The notes below the pieces were generated by a model. The model saw only the letters and a program-made list of their open reading frames with translations, made no database searches and was not told the origin of the DNA. Source: Hamiltosporidium tvaerminnensis (taxonomy: Eukaryota; Microsporidia; Dubosqiidae). From it: 64,000 bases of DNA. The DNA lies in assembly GCA_022605425.2 (NCBI GenBank), contig JAKIMF020000013.1, positions 248,001-312,000 on the forward strand, read 5' to 3'. Made by a program: the position numbers and the translations under genes. Numbering within the stretch: the stretch's first letter is position 1; each line of letters starts with the position of its first letter. Below, piece by piece: positions 32,839 to 43,110 of this stretch.

Positions 32839-33554
32839 TTATTTAAAAGTATCACATCTTTTTAAAACAATGGCAAGTGTTATATTTTTTCATGGCATTA
32901 ACCCAGTTTTGGATTTAATATAAATTACTGCTACCCCAACACTTCATCAGTACACACTGCGATACCTACGTCCCAAACCCTTTCATCTATCAGGTGGGTA
33001 GAACCTGATTTATAGGCGAGGCAGTTTCCCGGAGCTCGTTAATGTCCGTTTCATGGAGTTTTATCGAAGCCCCCCTTGGTTCCTCCAAGATTATGCAGCA
33101 TTCTCACTTACTCTACACTTTCTGAACCCAATAAACTTCTAGCTAAGATATATTTTAGTGACTTATATGGGGTTCACCTAGACAGTGCAATGTCATACCA
33201 ACAGGTATAGCCTGTTTCTTAGCTCTCCCGGCTTTAAATGGTTTTTATTGTTATATCTCCCAGGCCCCAAGTCTTCTAACCCGAGTGAGCAAGGCTACGT
33301 TTCCATGCTTTTACATGGCAATTACCTACATGTTCAGCTGCGGTCTGCAATCTGGTTACATAAAAAACTACAAATAAATTTGTAGAAAAAGTTTCTCCAT
33401 TTCTCAGACCTCCCCTCCTCATAACAACTCCCATGGAACAACCGAAGATGTAGTGTGGTTTTAGTCCCACCAAAAATCCAAACAATGATCTCACACCAGT
33501 TTCATACAATCATTGCCAAGCAGAAAGTTTTTTATGTGGTTATACTCCCTCCAC
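32839..33554 (+). repeat. R720 repeat family, copy C
   Basis: A 716-bp copy with both family ends intact. The minus-strand open frame 33276-33509 (77 codons, TTG first codon) is about 85-90 percent identical in protein to that of copy A, including the stretch VGNCHVKAWK and VFYVTRLQTAAEH. Copy C ends about 240 bases before the ATG of the 50-residue gene at 33795. Confidence 0.85.
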
Positions 33555-33786
33555 TATAAAAGTTTAGAAAATCTCTGTTTTGTTTTAATATTTTATTTTT
33601 TTCATTTATTTAAAATGAAGTTCGAAATTCAATTAAATTTCTTTCATAGAATAAAAGATACAAATAATGAAAATATTTATCTAAAGTGCTTTTTTTATTA
33701 TTTCTCTTTCTACGATAACATAGCAAAATACCAAAATATAAATTATATTTTCTTCTCAATATATGAATTCTTTTCTATTTTATTAT

Positions 33787-33789
33787 CCC
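33787..33789 (+). promoter_or_regulatory. CCC start-site motif of the 50-residue gene
   Basis: TTATCCCTAATTATG: CCC 6-8 bases before ATG 33795. It selects this ATG over in-frame upstream ones. Confidence 0.5.
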
Positions 33790-33794
33790 TAATT

Positions 33795-33947
33795 ATGAGT
33801 AATATTGAAGATTCCAATAAAAATAAAAAGATGAGAAATTTTTTGATTGATGAAGAAAGAAAAAATAAAGATATTGAAGAGGCAGCCAATTTGGTAGTAA
33901 AAAATGAATTGAAAGAGATAGAGGCGTTTTTAGAGCAAAATAAATAA
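33795..33947 (+). CDS. Small hydrophilic helical protein (50 aa), unknown
   Basis: The frame is open further upstream, but that part is Phe/Tyr-rich like translated spacer. From ATG 33795 the composition changes to a well-behaved charged helix: MSNIEDSNKNKKMRNFLIDE, then an amphipathic coiled-coil-like stretch with EEAANLVVKNELKEIEAFL at residues 28-46. CCC lies just upstream, as for the housekeeping genes. No cysteine, membrane segment or signal peptide. Size and helicity resemble small subunits of larger complexes (kinetochore DASH-type subunits or similar), but I recognise no family. A tandem array follows about 0.6 kb downstream. Confidence 0.5.
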   Translation: MSNIEDSNKNKKMRNFLIDEERKNKDIEEAANLVVKNELKEIEAFLEQNK

Positions 33948-34521
33948 ATAAATAACATATATTTTTATATATAGTAATAAATGTTTTCTTCTATTGAAAT
34001 GTAATACGTTTAGTTCCTTAAACAATTAATTTTTATTCCATTTTTAGCTAATATATTTAGCTAGAAAATATCTAAATCTTTATATAGAAAAGTTTCCCGG
34101 CATGAACTTGAAAAATCGTTAGATCTTTGTTATTAAGAAATAAGATTTTAAAACAAGATATATCCTATAAGAATCCTATTTCAGGAATAAGAATGACCTA
34201 CAAATATATGTAATACATTACTTATAGGTCAATCTCTTCTAACAAATAATAAATTTGTTTAAAATAATTTTAAACTATTTTAACAAAATAAAAAACATTC
34301 TAGTGATTTAGATTCATATAGTTTAAAGTTTAGTATAAATTAAATAATATCGAGTTGATATTTTATTATAAATAAAGATTTTATAAAAAAAAGCATATTT
34401 TGATATTCGTTGAAATATTTATTCTATTAGATTTATGATATTTAAGATTTATCAATTTCAAGTCATAAAAAATACTGTTTCTGTTGACACTGGAAACGTT
34501 CGAGCGAATATAATATGAATT
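33948..34521. other. AT-rich spacer, nothing recognised
   Basis: No ORF or repeat seen. Confidence 0.4.
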
Positions 34522-34740
34522 CAAGAGAAGAAATTTTTGAACTTACAATATTAAAAATATATATAATGTAGCCTTTAAAAATATTGGAATTAATTAAATA
34601 AAGACACAAGAGAAGAAATATTTTTTTGAAATTAAAATATTAACAATGTATAATCTTGACTTAGACATATTGGAAATATTTAAATAAGGACACAAGAGAA
34701 GAAATTTTTTTGAAATTAAAATATTAAAAATATTTTAATT
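34522..34740. repeat. Tandem array, 85-bp unit, three copies
   Basis: caagagaagaaat-starting units at 34522, 34607 and 34692, each continuing with attaaaatattaa and a ttggaa..taaat..gacacaag end. Confidence 0.8.
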
Positions 34741-35734
34741 GGTGATTAAAAAAACGAATTCTAAAATATTTTGTTGATTTAAACAATATAATCAAATAAT
34801 GTTTTAATTTATTTCATATAACAATAAATTAAATTCAACAAAATATTTTCAAAATACTAAGAAACAAATTATTTGTTAAGATAAAATTTCTATATTAAAC
34901 TTTTATAAGTTGTAATTTTTCTGATAATTGAAAATAGTGCTTTTATAAAAGCAATATAACAGATTTATAATTTTAAAAAACACAAATAAATTTATCTTAT
35001 CAGATTAATTTATTCTTGAAAATAAAATGCAAAACTAATTTACAAATAAATTTATACATTTCAAATAAATTTTAATCTCTTTATAATTTTTCTGAATATA
35101 ACGCAAATAAAAATATGTCTATAATCTTATTAAAATATATTTTTAATAAATCGTTTTTTAATTCATACATTCTATTGGTAAATAAATTAATCCTCAATAT
35201 CTGCTTTGGTATAGAAATGCAAAACAGAACTTCTAATATTTATTTTAAAATCAATCAAAATCTAATTTTTAAATTTTTCTTACAATATTTCGTATCAAAT
35301 TAATAAATATCGTATTAATATGTGATAATACCGCCTATACTGAATTTTTTTGATATATTTAAGTATCTCTTAACATAAAATAAATGTGTAATTGAGGTAT
35401 AAAAACGCTTAAGAAGTGTGAATTTTACAAAGATTATTAAAGTTTATTTCTGCTCAAAATAATCTAATAGTAAGTAGATTATTATTTGTCATGATATTTA
35501 GTAAAGTTTAAAAGTTTAATGACAATTGAAAGGCGTTTATTAAATGTTAAAAAATAACGAAAAATATATTTTTATGAATACCTGAATATTAAAAATCGAT
35601 TTAGAAACAAGATATATAAAACTTTAAAAAATTTTGTAATACGAGAGTAAAAAAATAAGAAGGAAAAATGTATCCTTTAGATGGTATGGATATATCAATG
35701 TAAATTATTTTAAATTTTTTTATTGGTTAATTTA
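34741..35734. other. AT-rich spacer, nothing recognised
   Basis: A 62-codon frame at 35115-35303 is Ile/Asn/Phe/Leu-rich like translated spacer and is not supported as a gene. Confidence 0.4.
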
Positions 35735-35830
35735 TTGTGCAGAGTTTGGGCAAATACTATAAAGCTTTCTGATTAGCAATGTGTGTGTAGAATTGTTTGA
35801 AAATCTTTGTTTACATTTTAGTGTGATATT
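35735..35830 (-). repeat. R720 repeat family, decayed fragment G
   Basis: tataaagctttctgattagcaatgtgtgtg matches the right end of inverted copies (taaaaaactttctgcttgacaatgagtgtg in copy B) and similarity continues for about 90 bases, then is lost. Confidence 0.55.
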
Positions 35831-36608
35831 TACCACCCGGATCTATCAGCCAATCTCTTATAATCTTGAGTTATGACAGATTTAAATAAACAACCAGAAA
35901 ATTTTATTAATTCATCCTAGGCACTGAGTGGTAAAAGAGGCCTGAAATGAGAAATTATTTGGTTTCTATCAGTAAATTGAACAGCGAATTGTGCTTTTTT
36001 GATTAGATAGATCCCGATACGGTGGTTATTATGAATTGAAATATTAAAATAAATATCAAAAATTTTCCATATTTGAGAATAGATGAATGAAAAAAGTAAA
36101 TTAATTGCAAATTGATTCAAATATATTTAATTTGCAACAGATTTATACCGCCTTAAATATGATTTGCCAAAATACAGAAATTTTATTGATATTCATGTTA
36201 TTATCGGAATACTCTTGGTTTATTTGTCTTGATTTTTTATATATGGTATAGAACATCTAATTCTAAATTTTTTTTCGCAAAATTTCATGTTGCAACACAT
36301 CAGTAAACATTTCTTTCTTTCGGTTTTTGTCTCAATTATACTTTTGTGTGGACGAATACAAAAATAATTGAGTAAAAACTAGTGTGTAATGATTTTTTCA
36401 ACTTGATTTAGTATTCTCCTGGTAGTGTAACTAAGCACTGAAATTATCTTTCAGACAAATATATAAACTTTCAGGTGTGTACAGTAGGTAAATAATAACA
36501 TTGAAATTATCTTTAGTTTTTAATGTAAAAATATATAAATCTGTTCTATGGAAAATACTTTATCTAAATATATTTTAATTTGATAAAAAACTACTTTTTT
36601 TCTTAAAA
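35831..36608. other. Spacer upstream of the 803-residue gene
   Basis: AT-rich. No CCC run near 36609. A frame at 35917-36120 (minus) is not supported. Confidence 0.4.
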
Positions 36609-39020
36609 ATGATTAAAAACATGAAGCTAGGCATGAATATTTATAACGATTTTTTCCTCATATATTTAATAAAATTTTCTATAAATTTAATTTTGAATGT
36701 AAATATTGGCAAAGAAAGTATAGTTTTCACATTCTTTGTAAAATTTGTGCTTGGAAGAGAAATAATTTTAGTCGCCAAAGAAGATTTAAATAACTCGTCA
36801 GATAATTTTACTTTCATCGATGAAAACTTTATATTTGGATATAAGAAGAACGATACTACGGTATTATGTCCGTGTAACCATGAAATATTTACGATAGGTA
36901 TACAATGCAGTGAAAATATTAAATATTTTCATTTTAAACTGAGAAAAATTATAATACAAAATCCCGATGAATACATTTTAAATTCTGAATTGATAAGAAA
37001 AATTAATGATGATTTTTCTATGTCAAATATTATAATTTTAGATATGTATAGTTACAGTGAAGTAAAAGAGTACATCAAATATTTACAAAATATAGATTTA
37101 GCTATGTCTGATATCAGTATTAATCAATTTTCTAAAATAATAAATTTTATAAATGAACTAAAATTCATAGATTGTAAACATATAAATGAGTTGATTTCGT
37201 TTATTGCCTTTAATACTTTTATAGTCAGAAAAGAGGAATTAAAATATGATCTAAAGGATTTGGAAAACATAGAAAAGGAATATTTTTCCGTTAAATTTGT
37301 TCTTAAAATTTTTAAATATTGCTTTAAATTTTATTTTCGTAATATTGAGGCAATTAAGAAGACAATTGGTATAAATACGGAATCAAAAAATAGTTTATAC
37401 ACAAAGCTAATAAAATATCATAACAAAAACGAAATACCAATAATTTTTTCAAAAGAAACATCAAATTTATTATATAAAATATTGATCAATAGAAATCTAT
37501 ATAGTATAATTGCAATTCTGTTTAATAGATTAAATGTCAAATGTCTAATAATATATGGCGATAATTTACATTATTTGGTTCCAAATTATATTTTCCTAGG
37601 TATTTTACCAAATAGAATTAATAAATGTAGATTTATAATTATTGAGCAAAGAATCGAGTATCTACAAAATTATTTCAAAAAGTTTTTCAACCGAACTAGT
37701 TTAAAAAAAATAGAACTTACAGTAAATTATTTAACAGAAGCATTTATAGAAGCATTGGGAAATCTACAAAATCTAGATTTTTTAAAGATTGGTATATTTG
37801 AATACAATAATGTTATATTGAATAGTATTTTGAAACTCTTAGATAGATCAACAACAATATTTATTGAATTAACATTAAGAAATATAGATTTTCACGATAT
37901 TTTTGATTCTAATACCTATAAATACCTTGAACATTATCAAGAAAGAATAAGCTTTGGCATTTTCACCAAAGATCTTAGAAACCTCAAAATCAAATTCAAA
38001 GAAATCGGAAAAATACATTTAATTACGGGTTTGAAGGTATTTCTTGATGGAAATTTGGCTAAAAATGAAAAGTATCTCACAAAATTATTTTCTTTGAAAA
38101 CTTTGTCGATAAATTTTCTTTTCAAGAATCAGTTCTTCATAAAATCAAAATTTCTGTTTCTATCAAAATTAGATAAAATAAAATCTATCAGAATGTCAAA
38201 TATTCGTATAAATAACAACCTCTTGAAATATATATTATTTTCTAAAAATTTAAAACGGATATATTTAAAAAATGTCACATTCTCAACAAAAATAAACTTT
38301 TTGAAATATGAAAGATATAAAAATTATACGTTAGAAGAATTCAGTTTAGATAAAACTGAAAATGTTCCAAGTGGGTTTTTTTCTCAATATTTAAATAGAT
38401 TTCCTACTGTTTATTTTTTAAACTATGTCCTGATTCAAACAGAAAAATTAATATTAAAATTTACCTTGGTGATGAATAATCTTTTTGATTCATTTAAACC
38501 AGATACAAAGAATATTTCACATCAGGAATACACATTCTTCCCGCAAAAATTACATTTAAACAAAGTATTTTTCGACTCGGAACTTTTTGAGAGATTATTT
38601 ATGACAGATTGGAACATTATATATTTAGAAGAGATATATCTCGAAGATCTTAAAATATACAGGGAAAACCTAATGCATTTTACGAAAATTAATTCCTTGC
38701 AAATAATATCACTCCATTCAGTAATTTTTGCGGATAGCAATTTTTCCGACATATTTTTACAAATTTCAAACCTTACAATTCAAGTAATTATATTAAAGAA
38801 TATAGAAATACATGAAGTAGATCTTCTTAGACTCAACAAATTAATTAATCTAAAAATTTTGGAAATAAATTTTTGTAATTTTTCTGCCAAATATATAAAA
38901 TTATTGAGATATTCACATTTTAGAACATTGTCCAGATTTTATTTTAGAGGTTACTTGTTTTCTAAGAAACTAAGGAATATTTTTGACGAAAACTTTTCTT
39001 CAAATGTACTGACTAAGTAA
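36609..39020 (+). CDS. Leucine-rich-repeat-like secreted or surface protein, lineage-specific (803 aa)
   Basis: An N-terminal hydrophobic segment (about residues 10-33, IYNDFFLIYLIKFSINLIL) looks like a signal peptide or anchor; M1, M5 or M9 could start it. The body lacks catalytic motifs. From about residue 370 it shows irregular leucine-rich repeats of about 22-28 residues, for example LKKIELTVNYLTEAFIEALG, NLQNLDFLKIGIFEYNNV, LISLHSVIF-type strands and LKNIEIHEVDLLRLNKLINL followed by LKILEINFCNF. Asn, Ile and Lys are abundant, matching the AT-rich context. Large families of such LRR proteins with signal peptides are known in microsporidia and are thought to face the host. No CCC motif precedes the start, unlike the housekeeping genes. 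Real gene: high confidence from length; function: inference. Confidence 0.65.
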   Translation: MIKNMKLGMNIYNDFFLIYLIKFSINLILNVNIGKESIVFTFFVKFVLGREIILVAKEDLNNSSDNFTFIDENFIFGYKKNDTTVLCPCNHEIFTIGIQCSENIKYFHFKLRKIIIQNPDEYILNSELIRKINDDFSMSNIIILDMYSYSEVKEYIKYLQNIDLAMSDISINQFSKIINFINELKFIDCKHINELISFIAFNTFIVRKEELKYDLKDLENIEKEYFSVKFVLKIFKYCFKFYFRNIEAIKKTIGINTESKNSLYTKLIKYHNKNEIPIIFSKETSNLLYKILINRNLYSIIAILFNRLNVKCLIIYGDNLHYLVPNYIFLGILPNRINKCRFIIIEQRIEYLQNYFKKFFNRTSLKKIELTVNYLTEAFIEALGNLQNLDFLKIGIFEYNNVILNSILKLLDRSTTIFIELTLRNIDFHDIFDSNTYKYLEHYQERISFGIFTKDLRNLKIKFKEIGKIHLITGLKVFLDGNLAKNEKYLTKLFSLKTLSINFLFKNQFFIKSKFLFLSKLDKIKSIRMSNIRINNNLLKYILFSKNLKRIYLKNVTFSTKINFLKYERYKNYTLEEFSLDKTENVPSGFFSQYLNRFPTVYFLNYVLIQTEKLILKFTLVMNNLFDSFKPDTKNISHQEYTFFPQKLHLNKVFFDSELFERLFMTDWNIIYLEEIYLEDLKIYRENLMHFTKINSLQIISLHSVIFADSNFSDIFLQISNLTIQVIILKNIEIHEVDLLRLNKLINLKILEINFCNFSAKYIKLLRYSHFRTLSRFYFRGYLFSKKLRNIFDENFSSNVLTK

Positions 39021-39756
39021 TTTAATTTGTAAATTCAATTTAACAAATTTTAGTGCAAACCATATATAACCGGATTATTAAATGTCATATTTTATTCTGT
39101 CCCTCTATCAAAATATAAAAAAATCTATAATAAAATGCCGTCTTCTCGGACTTACACCAATGTTTTAACTTTTAAAATTTCTACCGTTTAAATTGTATTT
39201 TCCATTTTCTATATATTCGATTTTGGAAGAATTTCTTCCTAAAAATATACGTAATTTTAGGTTGTTATTTTATTATGTCACATCTCACTTTTAGTCTGCT
39301 TCCTTCTCGTTCTTGATTGTATTTACTTGTTATATCACATTAATTTGCGTATAAACATGTTATTAGAAACCTAAAAAAAATATTTTTTTGCAACCCTTTA
39401 ATTTATACTGTATTTTGATAAGTTAGGTCTGATTTTATTCATTTTTTAAATTTTCATATATTTGTTTTTAGATTAAAATACAAAGTGTGTCACTAATAAA
39501 GGAAAAGTAACAAAACCAAAAGAGAAGACAAACATATAAAAAAACGAAATGAAAGAAAAATACTTGCAATTCAAATTTTTTTTATTTGTTGGTAAATTTT
39601 CTTTTACTTCGTTGTTTTATATGTTTGTACTTTTATAATTTCCTTTTTTTTAATTTCTATTTCAGATATTTTTACAAATTCTTTTATATTTTTTTCCTTT
39701 CCATTTTTTACTTTTTTTAAATTAGTTTTAATATATTTTCTATTTTTTTTAATCAA
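39021..39756. other. AT-rich spacer, nothing recognised
   Basis: A frame at 39604-39789 (minus) is low-complexity and overlaps the end of the retroelement copy; not supported. Confidence 0.4.
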
Positions 39757-40790
39757 AACGAAAACTTCATTCAAAGTTATATACTGCAAGGAAAAATGAG
39801 CTTTTAAATGTTAGTGACTCTTCAAGATGGCTAAAGAAAGGGAATATTAGGCCATGCAATGAAGCTGTGTTCTGCTATATCCAGGATAGAAATGTATTCT
39901 AGGGAGTAGATGGTATGTGTCAACATTGCGGGAATTCGGTAAGACTTTAGATCATCTAGCAACTCGATGTGAAAAAATGCTAGGCCATGACTACACCAGA
40001 CGGCATAATGAAGTGGTTAGACGCCTACACCTACTTCTTCTAAATAGATATAAGTTTAAGTCTTCAAAACGAATAAGGAGTCACTCAGTTCAAGAAATTC
40101 TTGATAATGAGTGTGCAGAGATAAGAGTGGACACCAGAATTAAAAATGATGTTAAAATTCGGAATAACAGACCGGACATATTTATTTTAGATAAGAAGAA
40201 GAATAATATAACACTCATTGAAGTAGGAATCACTTCCCAAGATTCACTTCAAATAGTTAAAACTGAAAAAATTAGGAAGTATGACCTGCTAGCCAATGAG
40301 TTCGGTCTTATTTATAGGTGTAGTGTTGAGATAATCCCTTATGTGATGACCTGGGACGGTATTGTGACAAAATACCATAAATCTCATCTTAGAAGACTAG
40401 AAATACCCATGAATGTAGAGGCATACATTCAGTCTATAGTACTTAAGAAGACGGTCGAAATAATTTCCTTTGATCGACGAAGAGGACTTGAGTCAGGACT
40501 AAATGCCGAAGAGAGCTGGGAGAGAGCGTCAATGGGTGTTATTATGAGATCAGAGATGCATGAAGAACCAATACCCCCTTTAAAAGAAGCGAAAAGAGAG
40601 GAAGATGGTGTTAAAATTTTAAACCAAAAAATAAAGCACCCTTTATTTCACAAGGAGGAACCACTTTAGAGGAACCGACCAATAACATAAATGAAGAGTC
40701 GAATTTGGAAGAAGAGACAATAGTGGTTAAAGAGGTAGAAGAAAACATATAAAAATGGTAAAAATATTTTAACCCAGAATTTTATTAAAT
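39757..40790 (+). mobile_element. Dead, 5'-truncated non-LTR retrotransposon copy 3 (endonuclease end)
   Basis: Homology to copy 1 begins abruptly at about 39757 (cgaaaacttcattcaaagtt) and ends at the common 3' end aacccagaattttattaaat (40790). The zinc knuckle CQHC...LDHLATRC is split by a one-base shift near 39932, and a stop (TAG) follows VF at 39900. The endonuclease body is the best preserved of the copies: YTRRHNEVVRR, RPDIFIL, 14 residues to the glutamate in LIEVGIT, MTWDGIVTKYHK, FDRRRGLESGLNAEESWERA, all in one frame (39917-40669). So the most recently active subfamily resembles this copy, but this copy itself is dead. Confidence 0.8.
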
Positions 40791-41623
40791 CAACTATTTT
40801 TTTAATTTATTTGAAATTTTTTGAGTTAAAAATAGGGTTGTTTTTTTTTAAAGTTCTTTAATTAGTGACAAAATATATTTTCACCTACCAAAAAAAAAGA
40901 AGCATAAATACTAATCTTTTTTCGAGACCCCAGCTGATTTAACAAATGTGATGATCTGCTGGATTATACTTTTGGTCAGGGTAAAATTCAGCACAGGAGA
41001 CATAATTTGAAGGGTGAGTAAATATAAAATACGAAACTAAATATTGTCTTTTATATTAAAAAATTTTCTGTTTAAAACTTTAAAAACAATAAATCTCTCC
41101 ATTACTAGATTTAACTGATGTATTAAATATTCCCAAGAATATTTGCACAAACGATGGATAAAATTTTTTCGCACCTAAAATGCAATTTATTCCTTCTTAT
41201 TTAACCACTATATTTTTCCTCTGATTCGAATCTTTATATCGCGAATTATTTTTTTAAGTTGCGACTTCTAAAAAATGAAGTATTATACTTTTTGTTTTTA
41301 TTCGTTCAACTCATTTGTTTTGTTAGTTAGTGTCTTAAATGATCTTTTGAATGTCCATGTCATAAAATCTCTTGTAAATCACTTAAAAAGGTTATATACC
41401 AGTTATTTTCAACATTAGATCCGAATTCAAGCTCTTTTTATTGAATTAAGACATATTACTTTTTGGTTTATTGTTTTGTGTAAATTGATAAGATATTCTA
41501 ATATAATCTAATATAGGTTGGATGAATTATTTTTGGGTATATTCGAACGAGATTTCAATATATATCTAAAAAAAAAATATTTTTCTATTTTAAGTTATAT
41601 AAACCAATTATTTCTAATGAAAA
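40791..41623. other. Spacer, no gene recognised
   Basis: Contains a small GC-richer patch (40920-41015: gagaccccagctg through gacataatttgaagg) that may be element debris but was not identified. Confidence 0.4.
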
Positions 41624-41838
41624 ATAATTTCTGATTTATTACAAAGAAAGGTAAAAAACAAATATCTATATATATTTACACTCATTTGTTACATGAATAT
41701 TCATTTATAATAATTTCTGATGGATTACAAAGAAAGATAAGAAACAAATATCTATGTATATTTACACTCATTTGTTATATGACTGTTATACGTTAAAATT
41801 ATTTCTGATATATTACAAAGAAAGATAAAAAGAGATAA
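41624..41838. repeat. Tandem array, 86-88 bp unit, three copies, 5' of the small membrane-protein gene
   Basis: taatttctgat.tattacaaagaaag units at about 41625, 41711 and 41799, each with an aaacaaatatct.ta tail and acactcatttgtta. The array ends 40 bases before the ATG at 41878. Confidence 0.8.
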
Positions 41839-41865
41839 TTTTTTTATTAATTTATACAATATTCT

Positions 41866-41869
41866 CCCC
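41866..41869 (+). promoter_or_regulatory. CCCC start-site motif
   Basis: attctcccctcgctgcaATG: 9-12 bases before ATG 41878. Confidence 0.5.
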
Positions 41870-41877
41870 TCGCTGCA

Positions 41878-42246
41878 ATGGAATTAAACGAATTAGATAA
41901 AAACGATTGGTTGGATTTTAAGAATGAAAATATAAAAATTAAAATGAAAGATTTAAATAGGAATATAACAGTGGCTGAGCAGAAAAATTTATACGGTTTT
42001 ACTGTAAATACTTTTAAAGAATATAAAAGATATTTAAGAAGAAGATTAATTAAGAATAAAATATCAAAGAATGGATGTGTCACGATTATTGACAAAGAAT
42101 TTACGAAACTAGATTCTTTTATGAGTTGGATAAACTTTATAATTGGATTTCTTATTTTTTTTACTTTCAAATCGGTAAGAAACATTACTTTTAGTGTTAA
42201 AAATATTTATTTGTATATAATTAAGAGATATTCATGTATAAAATAA
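41878..42246 (+). CDS. Small membrane protein, unknown (122 aa)
   Basis: MELNELDKNDWLDFK starts a hydrophilic, basic N-terminal two-thirds (RRRLIKNKISKNG at about 58-70), followed by a hydrophobic segment at residues about 83-100 (SFMSWINFIIGFLIFFTF) and a short basic tail with aromatic residues. That is the layout of a single-pass or tail-anchored protein, with the bulk facing the cytosol by the positive-inside rule. CCCC sits just upstream, and tandem arrays flank it on both sides (41624-41838 and 42346-42555), the pattern seen for housekeeping genes here. I do not recognise a family. A vesicle-trafficking protein is possible, but no SNARE heptads are clear. Confidence 0.6.
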   Translation: MELNELDKNDWLDFKNENIKIKMKDLNRNITVAEQKNLYGFTVNTFKEYKRYLRRRLIKNKISKNGCVTIIDKEFTKLDSFMSWINFIIGFLIFFTFKSVRNITFSVKNIYLYIIKRYSCIK

Positions 42247-42345
42247 TGTCTAAATTTATTCCTTTATTAGGATTAATTTGGTTTAAATTCCAAAATTTAT
42301 TTAAGAATAAAAAATATTTTGATCCTTTATCTATAATTTCATTTT

Positions 42346-42555
42346 TATGATATAATATATTAAATGCTCAATTATTTCGTTTACTTTTGCCTGCATTATT
42401 TCATCGTTTAGCATATATTTATGATATATTAATATTAAATGCTCAATTATTTCTTTTATCTTTTGCCTGCATTATTTCATCGTTTAGCATATATTTATGA
42501 TATAATATATTAAATGCTCAATTATTTCGTTTACTTTTGCCTGCATTATTTCACC
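42346..42555. repeat. Tandem array, 74-76 bp unit, 3' of the small membrane-protein gene
   Basis: tatgatat(a)at-starting units at 42346, 42420 and 42496, each containing taaatgctcaattatttc and tgcctgcattatttca. Confidence 0.85.
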
Positions 42556-42894
42556 GTCTCTCACTCACTTTTTTTCCTTTCCTACATTTTATGCTTACTT
42601 AATATTCTAAGTTAAAACATAATCTTCAATTTTTTAGTCTAAAATTGGAATTTAAATAATTTAGGTTTTTGTATGCTTAAAATATTCCTTCTCGTCAATA
42701 TATACATGTCCTAGAAGTGTATTATGTTTATAAGTTTTGTTTTCATATTAAAGTATTAAACAACTCTCATATACATTTAAAAAGGTTTTGTTTGATTCAA
42801 CCCAAATGAACTTTATCGATGAATTTAAACAAAATCAGATAAATATATAAATCTAATCATATTATATAGTAGTTTTTAGGGTAATTTTTGATTA
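42556..42894. other. AT-rich spacer, nothing recognised
   Basis: No ORF or repeat seen. Confidence 0.4.
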
Positions 42895-43110
42895 TTATGT
42901 CACAATACTGTCACATGTTATTACATATGAATTTTTTCATATAAAATTTATAAATAGGACTTAATTCATTGGCCAATAAAGAGTAATTTCATAGTTTTTT
43001 GTTTCAACAATTCTAAGTAAATCTTGTAAAGTATTTACGGTTTCGAAGTGTTTATATGATTGAATTTGTCCGTTATCTTTAATAAAATATATAATAATCT
43101 ATAATTTTAC
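42895..43110 (-). mobile_element. Strongly decayed retroelement endonuclease relic
   Basis: Matches by eye the text of copy 2 at about 19290-19520: gtcacaatactgtcacatg (against the GTCCCAGGTCAT region), ttataaataggact, tgtttcaac and the following A/T-eroded part. No frame survives. Confidence 0.5.

Noticed and set aside
30061-33554. A classical DNA transposon with R720 as terminal inverted repeats
   Set aside because: Single R720 copies occur elsewhere and no transposase lies inside; recorded instead as an inverted pair worth testing.
35115-35303. 62-codon frame, possible small membrane protein
   Set aside because: Ile/Asn/Phe/Leu-rich as expected from random AT-rich DNA.
39917-40669. Intact 250-codon endonuclease gene
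   Set aside because: It starts at GTG after a frameshift that splits the zinc knuckle, with a stop just upstream; part of a dead element.
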